The notes below the pieces were generated by a model. That model did no database searches. It was given only the letters and a program-made list of their open reading frames with translations, and was not told the origin of the DNA. Shown here piece by piece: positions 7,981-16,912 of a DNA stretch of 25,000 nucleotides. The DNA is from Prorocentrum cordatum. Taxonomy: Eukaryota > Sar > Dinophyceae > Prorocentrales > Prorocentraceae. The stretch lies in assembly GCA_963575745.1 (NCBI GenBank), contig CAUYUJ010004299.1:1-25000 (forward strand), in the 5' to 3' direction. The position numbers were made by a program, and so were the translations under genes. Numbering within the stretch: position 1 is the first letter of the stretch; every line of letters starts with the position of its first letter.

Positions 7981-8217
7981 CTGCTTAGGTCCAGCCCTGC
8001 AGCATGATTCCATGGCCACCTTGGCTCACGCAGCAGCAGCGCTGGCACAGACAGAGGCGGGGTGCCCACCCGAAGCCCTCGAAGCAAGGGAGGAAAAACC
8101 ACCCAGACCCCGACACTTGGCGCTTACGAAGCGGCCCTGGACGTCTACGGAGCAGCCCTGCCCTGTTCGCTTCCTCCCCTGGGCGCGCTGGCTGAGAGGC
8201 CTCGCTCGTCGGGATGC

Positions 8218-8766
8218 CTCGTCCTCCTCCTCCCACTCCCCTCCTCCTCCTCCTCCTCCTCCTCCTCCTCCTCCTCCTCCTCCTCCTCCCTCCTCCTGCT
8301 CCTTCTGCTCCTCCCACTCCCCCTCCCCCTCCTCCTCCTCCCGTCTCCTCCTCCTCCTCCTCCTCCTCCTCCTCCTCCTCTCCTCCTCCTCCTCCTCCTC
8401 CTCCTCCTCCTCCTCCTCCTCTCCCCCTCCTCCCCCTCCTCCCCTCCTCCTCCTCCTCCCCTCCCCCTCCTCCCCTCCTCCTCCTCCTCCTCCTCCCTCC
8501 TCCTCCTCCTCCTCCTCCTCCTCCTCCTCCTCCTCCCTCCCCCTCCTCCCCCTCCTCCCCCTCCTCCTCTCCCCTCCTCCCCCTTCCTCCTCCTCCTCTC
8601 CTCCTTCCTCCCTCCTCCTCCTCCTCCTCCTCCTCCTCCTCCTCCTCTCCTCCTCCTCTCCTCCTCCTCCTCCATCTCCATCTCCTCCTCCCGAGCCAGA
8701 TCGCCGGCGTCCCCGCCTCCTCCTCCTCCTCTCCTCCTCCTCCTCCTCCTCCTCCTCCTCCTCCTC
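8218..8766 (+). repeat. (CTC)n satellite
   Basis: Almost uninterrupted CTC/TCC triplets, with the pyrimidines on the plus strand. Occasional CCC or TCT changes shift the phase. A short unique island (about 8692-8715) interrupts it. Long Ser/Pro/Leu or Glu/Arg/Gly open frames on either strand are consequences of the repeat. Confidence 0.97.
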
Positions 8767-8767
8767 C

Positions 8768-8843
<76 letters not shown>
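8767..8843 (+). repeat. (CAT)n microsatellite
   Basis: A pure ATC/CAT run of about 25 triplets directly abutting the CTC satellite. It reads as poly-His, poly-Ile or poly-Ser forward and poly-Asp or poly-Met in reverse. Confidence 0.97.
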
Positions 8844-8846
<3 letters not shown>

Positions 8847-9121
8847 CTGCCTCCCCCTCTTCCTTCCCCTGCCCCCCTCTGGGCTCGGGCCTCTCCGGCG
8901 CCGGGGCGGCCGCCATGGCTCGGCCGCGGCACGGCGGGGACCGGCGGTCGCGCTCTGGGCGCGGCGACCGGCCGCGATCGCGGTCTCGGCGCCGTGACCG
9001 GCGGCCGCGCTCGTGCTCGCGCTCGCGCTCGCGGCCGCGCTCGCACGCGCGCAGGCCTCACGGCTCTGGGCGGGCCGTCGCCGCTGCCCCGAGCGGCCCT
9101 GACTCGGTGGTTTCTTCCCAT

Positions 9122-9262
9122 GCTTCTCCTCCTCCCCCTTCTCCTCCTCCTCATCCTCCTTCTCCTCCTCTTTCCATGTGGTGTTCTCCTCCTCCCCGTT
9201 CTCCTCCTCCTCTTCCTCCTCCTCCTCCTCCGCCTTCGCCCTTTTCCTCCTCATTCTCCCCC
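9122..9262 (+). repeat. Interrupted (CTC)n repeat
   Basis: CTCCTC runs broken by short unique words such as TTTCCATGTGGTG. Probably an older, more diverged piece of the same pyrimidine satellite. Confidence 0.85.
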
Positions 9263-9320
9263 GCCGCTCTCCTCCTTCCTTGATTGCTTTCTTCTCTCCT
9301 TCTCCTATATTCATCCTTCT

Positions 9321-9457
9321 CAGGAGGGGAAAACACACGCACACAATTAATCGTCGATTCCCAGGAAAATATGAGAAAATATCAGAAGTGGGAGGGAAGA
9401 CAAAAACCTAGAAAATGTTGGAAACTTCTTGGGATGTGTGTATTTGTGTGTGTGTGG
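9321..9457 (+). mobile_element. ~160-bp repeat element, family B copy 3 (3' end missing)
   Basis: Starts CAGGAGGGGAAAACACACGC, continues AATTAATCGTCGATTCCCAG, has the purine-rich middle (ATATGAGAAAATATCAGAAG) and reaches the TG-rich tail (ATTTGTGTGTGTGTGG). The CCCCAGGGCCCC end seen in copy 1 is replaced by unrelated sequence, so the copy is 3'-truncated. Confidence 0.7.
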
Positions 9458-9663
9458 TCTCGGTGCTTTCGGTGCTGTTCGACTGCGGGGCGGGGCGTCC
9501 ACGCCTCGCCGCAGCGCGCAGGGCTCTCGAGCGGGTCGATCTGCAAACCTACCGCCCGCCGAGCCGTGCCGCCCCTCGGGCAGGGGCCGTCACCGCGGGC
9601 TGCGCCCCGACGGTGCCCCGGGGTGCAGAGCTCCGAGGGCCCCACAGGGCCCTCCGCCTCTGC

Positions 9664-9920
9664 CCTCCTCCTCCTCCTCCTCCTCCTCCTCCTCCTCCTC
9701 CTCCTCCTCCTCGTCCTCCTCCTTTTCTCCTCCTCCTCCTTTCCCCTCCTCCTCCTCCTCCCCTCCTCCCTCCTCCTCCTCCTCCTCCTCCTCCCTCCTC
9801 CTCCTCCTCCTCCTCCTCCTCCTCTCTCCTCCTCCTCCTCCTCCCTCCTCCTCCTCCTCCTCCTCCTCCTCCTCCCTCCTCCTCCTCCTCCTCCTCCTCC
9901 TCCTCCTCCTCCTCCTCCTC
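9664..9920 (+). repeat. (CTC)n satellite, second block
   Basis: Same triplet and same strand polarity as 8218-8766. A few TTT and CCC interruptions. It ends sharply at CATGCCAAGG. Confidence 0.95.
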
Positions 9921-10299
9921 CATGCCAAGGGGGGCCGAACACGTGGGAGCCGTGCGCCCAGGCCAGCCCGCATAGCGGGCAGAGAAGCAGGCCCGAGCAC
10001 CCCAGGCTGCCTGCCCAGCCTCCCGCGGGACAGCCACCCGGGCCCCTCAGCCCACGGCAGCGCCGCGCCAAGGGGGGTGAAGAGCTCTGCCACTGGGCCT
10101 CGCTCAGAGCGGAACCCGCATCCGACAGGAGGGGAGACACAACGGCCATCCCAGCGAGCTGCACGATGTGTGAGGCCGGCCACGCAGCCGGCCTCGTGCT
10201 GCTACCATGCTTCGGCGGGTCTCGCCAGAAGCTCGGTCTTCCGCTGCCCCACGCGGGCTGTCTAGAAACGATTCGCGAGGCCATCCACGCAGCTGGCAC
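9921..10299. other. GC-rich interval beside the CTC block, coding not established
   Basis: Both strands are open. On the plus strand CTMCEAGHAAGLVLLPC (from about 10160) has two CxxC-like Cys and later His and Cys, but its codon use is no better than the reverse strand. No gene is claimed. Confidence 0.3.
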
Positions 10300-10743
10300 T
10301 CATGCTGCGCGATACGGGGCCCACAATCGGAACCGTTGCAGGGACTTCGGCCTCGACGCCTTCTTGCAATCACAGCACGGACAGTCCCACACCTTCCACT
10401 TGATGCACCGTTGGCGCCTCCTCTTGAGGGCCGCGTGGCGCATCCCGAAGGGCTGGCTGCTCTGCGGCGGCCTCTGCTCCCTCGCCGCGGCGGCAGTGAT
10501 CCAGGCAGCCGGCAACGCCCTGTCCCGCACGCGCCCGCGGGTGACCACGACGCAGCCGTCCTCCAGCAAGTCGAAGACACGATCCTGGGAGACTGCCTCG
10601 TCCGACATCTGCGCGTCGATGACCGAGCGGCCGTCGAAGTCCACCTCGAAGGTGACATCCGCATGCCGCAGACCTACCCGCGCGCAGGGTGCGTCCTGCT
10701 CGAAGGCCTTCTCCACGCACTGGAAGCGGCCCTCATGCTCGTT
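10300..10743 (-). CDS. Putative exon or 3' part of an unrecognised protein
   Basis: Read on the minus strand from about 10743 to the TGA ending at 10300, the frame gives EHEGRFQCVEKAFEQD, then VTFEVDFDGRSVIDAQMSDE, DRVFDLLEDGCVVVTRG, and later CIKWKVWDCPCCDCKK. Third codon positions are almost all G or C in the first ~75 codons, which supports real coding. I do not recognise the family. The alternating hydrophobic and acidic stretch looks like a small beta-rich domain. The Cys cluster near the end could bind metal, or could be intronic read-through, since a candidate GT donor follows AAG at 10392-10391. The upstream edge meets a (CACAAA)n run on this strand at AAAG|AAC, which could serve as an intron acceptor. 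The true start is unknown. Confidence 0.45.
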   Translation of the reverse strand, partial: NEHEGRFQCVEKAFEQDAPCARVGLRHADVTFEVDFDGRSVIDAQMSDEAVSQDRVFDLLEDGCVVVTRGRVRDRALPAAWITAAAAREQRPPQSSQPFGMRHAALKRRRQRCIKWKVWDCPCCDCKKASRPKSLQRFRLWAPYRAA

Positions 10744-11758
10744 CTTTGTGTGTGTGTGCTTGTGTTTGTGTTTGTGTTTGTGTTTGCGTTTGCGTTTGCG
10801 TTTGCGTTTGCGTTTGCGTTTGCGTTTGTGTTTGTGTTTGTGTTTGTGTTTGTGTTTGTGTTTGTGTTTGTGTTTGTGTTTGTGTTTGTGTTTGTGTTTG
10901 TGCTTGGGTTTGTGTTTGTGTTTGGGTTTGTGCTTGTGCTTGTGCTTGTGCTTGTGATTGTGTTTGGGTTTGTGTTTGTGTTTGTGTTTGGGTTTGGGTT
11001 TGTGTTTGTGTTTGTGTTTGTGTTTGTGTTTGTGTTTGTGTTTGTGTTTGTGTTTGTGTTTGTGTTTGTGTTTGTGTTTGTGTTTGTGTTTGTGTTTGTG
11101 TTTGTGTTTGTGTTTGTGTTTGTGTTTGTGTTCGTGTTTGTGTTTGTGTTTGTGTTTGTGGTTGTGGTTGTGGTTGTGGTTGTGGTTGTGGTTGTGGTTG
11201 TGGTTGTGGTTGTGGTTGTGGTTGTGGTTGTGGTTGTGGTTGTGGTTGTGTTTGCGTTTGCGTTTGCGTTTGCGTTTGCGTTTGCGTTTGTGTTTGTGCT
11301 TGTGTTTGTGCTTGTGCTTGTGCTTGTGCTTGTGCTTGTGCTTGTGCTTGTGCTTGTGCTTGTGCTTGTGTTTGTGGTTGTGTGTGTTTGTGTTTGTGTT
11401 TGTGTTTGTGGTTGTGTTTGTGTTTGTGTTTGTGTTTGTGTTTGTGTGTGTGTGTTTGTGTTTGTGTTTGTGCTTGTGCTTGTGCTTGTGCTTGTGCTTG
11501 TGCTTGTGTTTGTGTTTGTGTTTGTGTTTGTGTTTGTGTTTGTGTTTGGGTTTGTGTTTGTGTTTGTGCTTGTGGTTGTGTGTGTGTGTGTGTTTGTGTT
11601 TGTGTTTGTGTTTGTGTTTGTGTTCGTGTTTGTGTTTGTGGTTGTGTTTGCGTTTGCGTTTGCGTTTGCGGTTGCGTTTGCGTTTGCGTTTGCGTTTGCG
11701 TTTGTGTTTGTGTTTGTGTTTGTGTTTGTGTTTGTGTTTGTGTTTGTGTGTGTGTGTG
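10744..11758 (+). repeat. ~1 kb (TTTGTG)n hexanucleotide satellite with block variants
   Basis: Nearly continuous six-base units. Main blocks: TTTGTG; TTTGCG at about 10782-10826, 11251-11288 and 11647-11700; GGTTGT at about 11158-11250; CTTGTG at about 11297-11368 and 11472-11506; TGTGTG patches in between. None of the six frames has a stop, so frames of 300-570 codons arise (Val/Phe, Cys/Val and Leu/Cys forward; His/Lys, Thr/Asn and Thr/Gln in reverse). These are not proteins. The downstream edge is the family B terminal word (see 11741-11771). Confidence 0.97.
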
Positions 11759-11771
11759 TCCCTGGGCCCCT
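11741..11771 (+). repeat. Family B element 3' terminus at the satellite edge
   Basis: The satellite ends TGTGTGTGTGTCCCTGGGCC and then CCTTT. Family B elements end TTTGTGTGTCCTGGGGCCCC (copy 2, reverse complement) or TTTGTGTGCCCCAGGGCCCC (copy 1). The shared order is a TTTGTG-type word, a CC-TGGG-CCCC or equivalent word, then CTT. No body of the element is visible at the other edge of the satellite. Confidence 0.5.
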
Positions 11772-12120
11772 TTACCTTCAAGATCCTCAGGTGGGCTCTG
11801 GTCGTCTCTGGGGCTGGATGGGCCCAGGGGTGTCCAGAGGTTCTCAGGCGAACCCATAGGCATCCAGAGGACGAGCATGACACTGGCGACATACCCCACC
11901 CTTGAGCAACAAGTGGCCGTAATACTTGGACAGAATTGTTAGGTATGCTAATCTGGCAGGGACAGCACTTCGTTGTGAAAGCTGCTCGGGAGGCTCGCTC
12001 GCTGCACGATTCGCGCACACCGATAGAAGGAAAAGGGCAGAATGGAGTTAGTTAGGCCCCAGACTCGAAGGAGCAAAGGGCAGAATTGAGGAGCAGTAGG
12101 AAGACGGAGAGCCGATAGTG
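11772..12120. other. Interval between hexamer satellite and 102-bp repeats
   Basis: Mostly unique. GGCCCCAGACTCGAAGGAGC near 12054 and GCAGAATtGAGG-type words look like a very diverged first unit of the array that follows. No coding signal is convincing. A GTAAAG donor-like word on the minus strand after CTTGAAG (near 11776) is noted only. Confidence 0.4.
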
Positions 12121-13620
12121 GCGACAGTTTCGCAGTTCGCAGCCCCACAAGGATGGCGAGGTCTAATCTGAAGCTGCGTGGGACGTCATTGCGCTGAGCC
12201 CCCCAGCAGTCCTCGAACGTTGCGACAGTTTCTCACACCGCACCCCCCCCGGGATGTCGAGGCTTCATCTGGATGTGCGTAGGACGTCGCTGCGTTGGGC
12301 CCCCCAGCAGCCTTCGAAAATGGTGACAGTTTCTCAGATCGTAGCCCCCCTCCCCAGAATGGCGAGGTCTATTTTAAATCTCTGTAGGATGTCACTACGC
12401 CTGGCCCCCCAGCAGCCCTCGAAAGTGTGACAGTTTCGCAGATCGCAGCCCCCCAGGTATGGCAAGGTCTAATATAAGTCCCCGCTCGGAGCCCCTACGC
12501 TGGGCCCCCTAGCCGCTCTCGAACGTGGCGACGGTGTCGCAGATCGCAGCCCCCCACGGACGGCGAGGTTTAAGTTGAATCTCTGGCCAGTGTCCACTAG
12601 TTTGGCCTCCCTCAGCAGCCCTCGAAAGTGGCGACAGCTCAGATCGGAGCCCCCTGGGGATTGCAAGGTCTAATCTGCACCCTTGCTCCGTGCCCACTAC
12701 GTTGGGCCCCCCAGCAGCCTTCGGAAGTGGCGACAGACTCGCAGATTGGAGCCCCCCAGGGATGGCAAAGTCTGATCTGCATCCCCGTTCGGTACCCACT
12801 ACGCTGGGCCCCCGAGCAGCACTCGAAAGCGGCGACAGTTTCTCAGATCGCAGCCCACGAGGGCTGGCGAGGTCTAATCTTGCACACCCGGTCGGCGCCC
12901 ACAACGGGGGGGCCCCCTAGTGGCCCTCGAAAGCGGCGACAGGTTCTCAGATCGCAGCACCCGAGGGGCGGCGAGGTCAAATTTGCACATTGGGTCGGTG
13001 CCCACTTCGTTGGTCCCCTCAGCGGCCCTCGAAAGCGGCGACAGTTGCTCAGATCGCAGTCCCCGAGGGGTGGCGAGGTTTAATGTGAACACCTGGTCAG
13101 TGCCCACTACGCTAGTCTCCCCCGCGGCCCTCGAAGGTGGCGACAGTTTCTCAGATCGCAGTCCCCGAGTGGTTGCGAGGTCTAATCTGAACACCTGGCC
13201 AGCCTGGCCAGTGCCCACATTGCGTTGGTCCCCCCAGCGGCCCTCGAAAGTGGCGACAGTTTCTCGGATCACAGCCCCCGAGGGGTGGCGAGATCTATTC
13301 TGCAGCTCCGCTCGGTACCCACTGCGCTGGGTCCCCCAGCAGCCCTCGAAAGTGGCCACGGCTCGCAGATCGTAGTCCCCGACGGGTGGCGAGGACTATT
13401 TGAAATCCCTGCTAGGGACCCGCCACGCTGGGCCTCCCAGCAGCCCTCGAAAGTGGCGACGGTGTCGCAGATCGCAGCCCCCGAGGGGTGGCGATGTCTA
13501 ATCTGAACCCCCGCTCGGCACCCACCACGCCCCCCCTCAGCAACTCTCGAAAGCGGCGACGGTGTCGCAGATCGCAGCCCCCCAGCAGCCCCCCCCCAGG
13601 TAAGAGGTAGTGTCGGAGGC
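12121..13620 (+). repeat. Minisatellite of 15 units, ~102 bp each
   Basis: The anchor GCGACAGTTTCTCAGATCGC or a close variant starts at 12121, 12222, 12323, 12427, 12528, 12631, 12730, 12832, 12936, 13038, 13140, 13253, 13355, 13456 and 13556. Spacing is 99-104 bp except one of 113, explained by a duplicated CCTGGCCAG near 13193-13212. The consensus order is GCGACAG, AGATCGCAGCCCCCGAGGGG, TGGCGAGGTCTAATCTG, CGGTGCCCACTACGCTGGG, CCCCAGCAGCCCTCGAAAGT. Most units are within a base or two of 34 codons, so 34-residue repeats appear in some frames, but the frame is broken every few units. Confidence 0.95.
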
Positions 13621-13947
13621 AGGTACGGTAGGAGGCATGTCGGAGATGGTAGGTCGAAAACAGGGGGCGGGAAGGAAGGAAAGTCAGAGAGCGTGACCGC
13701 AGAGCCTTATGCACAACGAGCACCCAACACAGGAGCGTCGGAGAAAGCCCAAGAACTTTCAAGACTCCCATGCCCGTGTCAGAAGGGGCGCAGCTGTCGT
13801 AATAGGATTTCCGGCAAGATGCTCGCCTCGTTTGGGGGTCGCCATTTGTGAGGACGGAGGAGGGGAGGGAGGAGGGAGGGGGCGAGGAGGGAGAGGGGGC
13901 GACGGAGGGAAAGGGGAGGAAGGAGCGAGGGACGGACGGAGGCAAGT
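13621..13947. other. Unique interval, then purine-rich lead into the GAT satellite
   Basis: No gene or RNA recognised. The last ~90 bp are GGAGG-rich and merge into the satellite. Confidence 0.45.
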
Positions 13948-13998
<51 letters not shown>

Positions 13999-14079
13999 CT
14001 GATGCTGATGCTGATGCTGATGCTGATGCTGATGCTGATGCTGATGATCATGATCATGATCATGATCATGATCATGATC

Positions 14080-14112
<33 letters not shown>

Positions 14113-14308
14113 GTTATGATGTTGATGATGATGAGTAAGAATATGAGTATGAGTATGCGTATGGTGATGCTGATGCTGATTATGACGCTGATGCTGATGA
14201 TGATGATGCTGATGATGATGATGATGATCATGATGATGATCATGATGATGATGATGATGATGATGATGATCATGATCATGATCATGATCATGATCATGAT
14301 GATGATGC

Positions 14309-14367
<59 letters not shown>

Positions 14368-14399
14368 GTGATGGTGATGGTGGGTGATGGTGCTGATGA
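13948..14399 (+). repeat. (GAT)n satellite with GATGCT and GATCAT sub-blocks
   Basis: ATG/GAT triplets with hexamer blocks: (GATGCT)n at about 13996-14045 and (GATCAT)n at about 14046-14083 and 14268-14300. The GATCAT blocks are self-complementary and can extrude as hairpins. Poly-Asp, poly-Met, poly-Ile or poly-His open frames on both strands are repeat artefacts. Confidence 0.97.
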
Positions 14400-14736
14400 C
14401 GAGGAAGAGGAGGAGCAGGAGGAGGAGGAGGAGGGGCGGGAGGAGGATGAGGAAGAGGAGAAGGAGGAGCAGAAACAGGAGCAGGAGCCGGAGCAGGAAA
14501 GGAGGAGGAGGAGGAGGAGAGGAGGAAGAGGAGGAGGAGGAGGATGGGGGAGGAGGGGGAGGAGGAGGAGGAGAGGAGGGAGGAGGAGGAGGAGGAGGAG
14601 GAGGAGGAGGAGAGGGGGAGGTTTTCGGAGGAGGGAGGGAGGGGAGACGAATGGGGAGAGGAGGAGGAGGAGGAGGAGGAGGAGGAGGAGGAGGAGGAGG
14701 AGGAGAAGTTGGAGGAGGAGGAGAGAGATAAGGAAA
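14400..14736 (+). repeat. (GAG)n purine satellite
   Basis: GGA/GAG triplets with AGA, GGG and CAG variants. Purines are on the plus strand, the opposite polarity to the CTC blocks at 8.2-9.9 kb. Confidence 0.95.
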
Positions 14737-14740
14737 ACCA

Positions 14741-14777
14741 GTGGATGGATGGATGGATGGATGGATGGACGGATGAG
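14741..14777 (+). repeat. (GGAT)n tetranucleotide repeat
   Basis: About nine units of ATGG/GGAT with one GGAC, bridging the GAG block and the next GAT block. Confidence 0.95.
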
Positions 14778-14942
14778 GGATGATGGTGATGATGATGTTG
14801 TTGATGATGATTATGATGTTGATGTTGATGAGGATGCTGATGTTGATGGTTATTATGATGATGATGACGATGATGATGACGATGATGATGTTGATGATGA
14901 TGATGATGAGTATGATGACAATGATGCTGATGATGTTGTTGT

Positions 14943-15002
<60 letters not shown>

Positions 15003-15438
15003 GTAGAGGCATGATGATGGTGATGATGCTGATGATTATGAGTATCAGTATGATGATGCTGATGGTGATGGTGATGGTGATGATGGTGATGATGACAATG
15101 GCAAGGAGAGAGGGGGAGGTTTAGGAGGAGGAGGAGGAGGAGGAGGAGGAAGGAAGGGGAGGCGAATGGGAAGGAGAAGGAGGAGGAGAGAGAATATGGA
15201 CAGCTATGAGGGTAGGATGGAAGATTTGGATGAGGAGGAGGTGGAGGAGGAAGAGGATGAGGAGGAGGAGGATGATACTACAGAGTGATGGAGGAGGGAG
15301 GCGGAGGAAGAGGAGGAGGAGGCACGGTGATCGAGGATGGATGATGGTGATGGTGATGGTGATGGTGATGATGATGATGACGATGATGGTGGTGATGATG
15401 GTTATGATGATGATTTTGACTACGACGACGACGATAAC

Positions 15439-15509
<71 letters not shown>

Positions 15510-15734
15510 CGATGATGATGAGGAGGAGGAGGATGATGAAGATGACGATGCTGATGATGATGATGATTGATGAGGGTGATCATGCTGCTGATGATGCTGA
15601 TGATGATCATGGCGATGACGACCATGGTGGTGGTGATGCTGATGATGGCGATTCTGCTGCTGCGTGGTGATGACGATGCTGCTGCTGATGATGATGATGC
15701 TCACGTGGATGATGTTGCTGGTGTTGATGGTAGA

Positions 15735-15765
<31 letters not shown>

Positions 15766-16045
15766 CTGATGCTGATGCTCATGCTGATGCTGATGATGGT
15801 GTGTATGATGACGATGATGATGTTGATGCTGATGATGATGTCGACGATGACGATGCCGATGATGCTGCCATTGATGACGATGATGACGATGCTGATGATG
15901 ATGATGATGATGCTGACGATGATGATTAGCATCATGATTGTGATGATGATGAGGGTGATGATGATGCATGATGGTGATACCGCTGATGCTGTTGATGATG
16001 ATGTAGTTGATGTTGATGTTGATGATGCTGTTGCTGTTGATGTTG
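14778..16045 (+). repeat. Interrupted (GAT)n and (GAG)n satellite
   Basis: GAT-family triplets (GAT, GAC, GTT, GCT variants) at 14778-15105 and 15335-16045, with a GAG-rich piece at about 15115-15330. More diverged than 13948-14399, so probably older. Asp-, Met- and Ser-rich frames follow from the repeat. Confidence 0.93.
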
Positions 16046-16389
16046 CGGTTGGTTTGGGATCTTCATGTTCAAGAAATATGTGTTGTTCACCCCCCCTTCC
16101 GGTTGCCACTGCATTGTTCAATTATTGTGCGAAAGTTTACTTAAGGCAGGTGTGTGTCCTTTGGGACGTGCGAGTTTGCCTTGCGGTTCACGGCGCTTAG
16201 GCACGAAATCTGGCTTCCGTGTCTCGGCCGCACCGCAGGAGCAGGACAGTCTTGCTACGTGGCCGCGGCTGCGCCCGTTTCAGTTTACTTGCACTGGCCA
16301 GGGTTTCGCGTGTCGGCTCGCCAATTGCAGGTTGGCCTTCAGGGGACTCCAAGCTTGCCTAGCGCATGTGGTCGGGCACCAGTGGTGTG
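16046..16389. other. Mixed-composition interval, nothing recognised
   Basis: Short open frames on both strands, without motifs. The first 60 bp resemble the C-run module that starts each unit of the array at 18.3-21.3 kb (CCCCCCTTCCGGTTGCCACT). Confidence 0.4.
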
Positions 16390-16503
16390 TCCGTGGGAGA
16401 AAAACTCCAGGGGCTCGTGCCCTGTTTTTTAACCGGGAAAGTGAGGTGTCACGAAACTGTATCCGTGGCCCCGAGTTCACAACAACAACAACAACAACAA
16501 CAA
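16390..16503 (+). repeat. Partial unit of the 17.7-21.9 kb complex repeat
   Basis: GGGGCTCGTGCCCTG followed by a T run, GGGAAAGTGAGGTGTCAC, GTGGCCC and an (ACA)n run at 16480-16503 match the opening of units 3-6 further downstream. The rest of the unit is absent, so this is a detached or truncated copy. Confidence 0.6.
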
Positions 16504-16721
16504 TTACTAGCACGTGGGGACACTCCGTTCTCACCAGTGCCAAGGTTTTCATACGACGCCCGCCAATACCCCCACTTTGTGGGGGGGCCGGTTCAAGCTC
16601 TACCACATTTCCAAACGACTCTTCGCCACCACCCACACCCAGCTTCCCGCCCTATGACGTTCGGACACTTCACTTCGTGGCCTGCGGACGACCGTGGCTA
16701 CTACACTGGCGCATGGGTACA

Positions 16722-16884
16722 GTGACTTGTTGTGGTAACATTTTCTGGACGCTAGCTTAGTATACGACTTTTCCCCCTGTTCCAACACTGGACACCTGTA
16801 CTGGTTTTTGGTGGTAACGTGTTCCTGACGCTAGAATAGGAAACCACGGTAAACCAGTACGACGCCGGACTTGTTGTGGTAACA
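16722..16884 (+). repeat. Imperfect ~75-bp tandem repeat
   Basis: TTGTGGTAACATTTTCTGGA plus CGCTAG at about 16730, GGTGGTAACGTGTTCCTGA plus CGCTAG at about 16810, and TTGTTGTGGTAACATG at about 16870. Confidence 0.6.
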
Positions 16885-16912
16885 TGCCGACGACGACGAC
16901 GACGACGACGAC
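16884..16912 (+). repeat. (ACG)n microsatellite
   Basis: About nine CGA/ACG triplets, reading as poly-Arg or poly-Thr forward. Confidence 0.9.

Noticed and set aside
7688-9350. Long Ser/Pro/Leu-rich forward and Glu/Arg/Gly-rich reverse frames
   Set aside because: Products of CTC and CAT triplet runs. They include no domain outside the repeats, apart from the weak RS-rich stretch listed as a finding.
10160-10290. RING-like Cys/His spacing on the plus strand (CTMCEAGH, LPC, HAGC)
   Set aside because: Spacing does not fit a full RING, codon bias is weak, and the minus strand carries the better coding signal next to it.
10744-11758. Telomere-like array
   Set aside because: The unit is TTTGTG, not the TTTAGGG-type repeat used by dinoflagellates, and it is internal with non-telomeric flanks.
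10207-12018. Open frames of 300-570 codons on both strands (Val/Phe, Cys/Val, His/Lys, Thr/Gln dipeptide repeats)
   Set aside because: They come from a stop-free hexanucleotide satellite that is open in all six frames. Only the 10300-10743 minus-strand piece has independent coding character.
12121-13620. CRISPR-like array
   Set aside because: The whole ~102-bp unit is repeated and diverged together, with no alternation of identical repeats and unrelated spacers.
13759-15969. Poly-Asp, poly-Met, poly-Ile and poly-His frames
   Set aside because: Direct translation of the GAT/GAG satellites in different frames.
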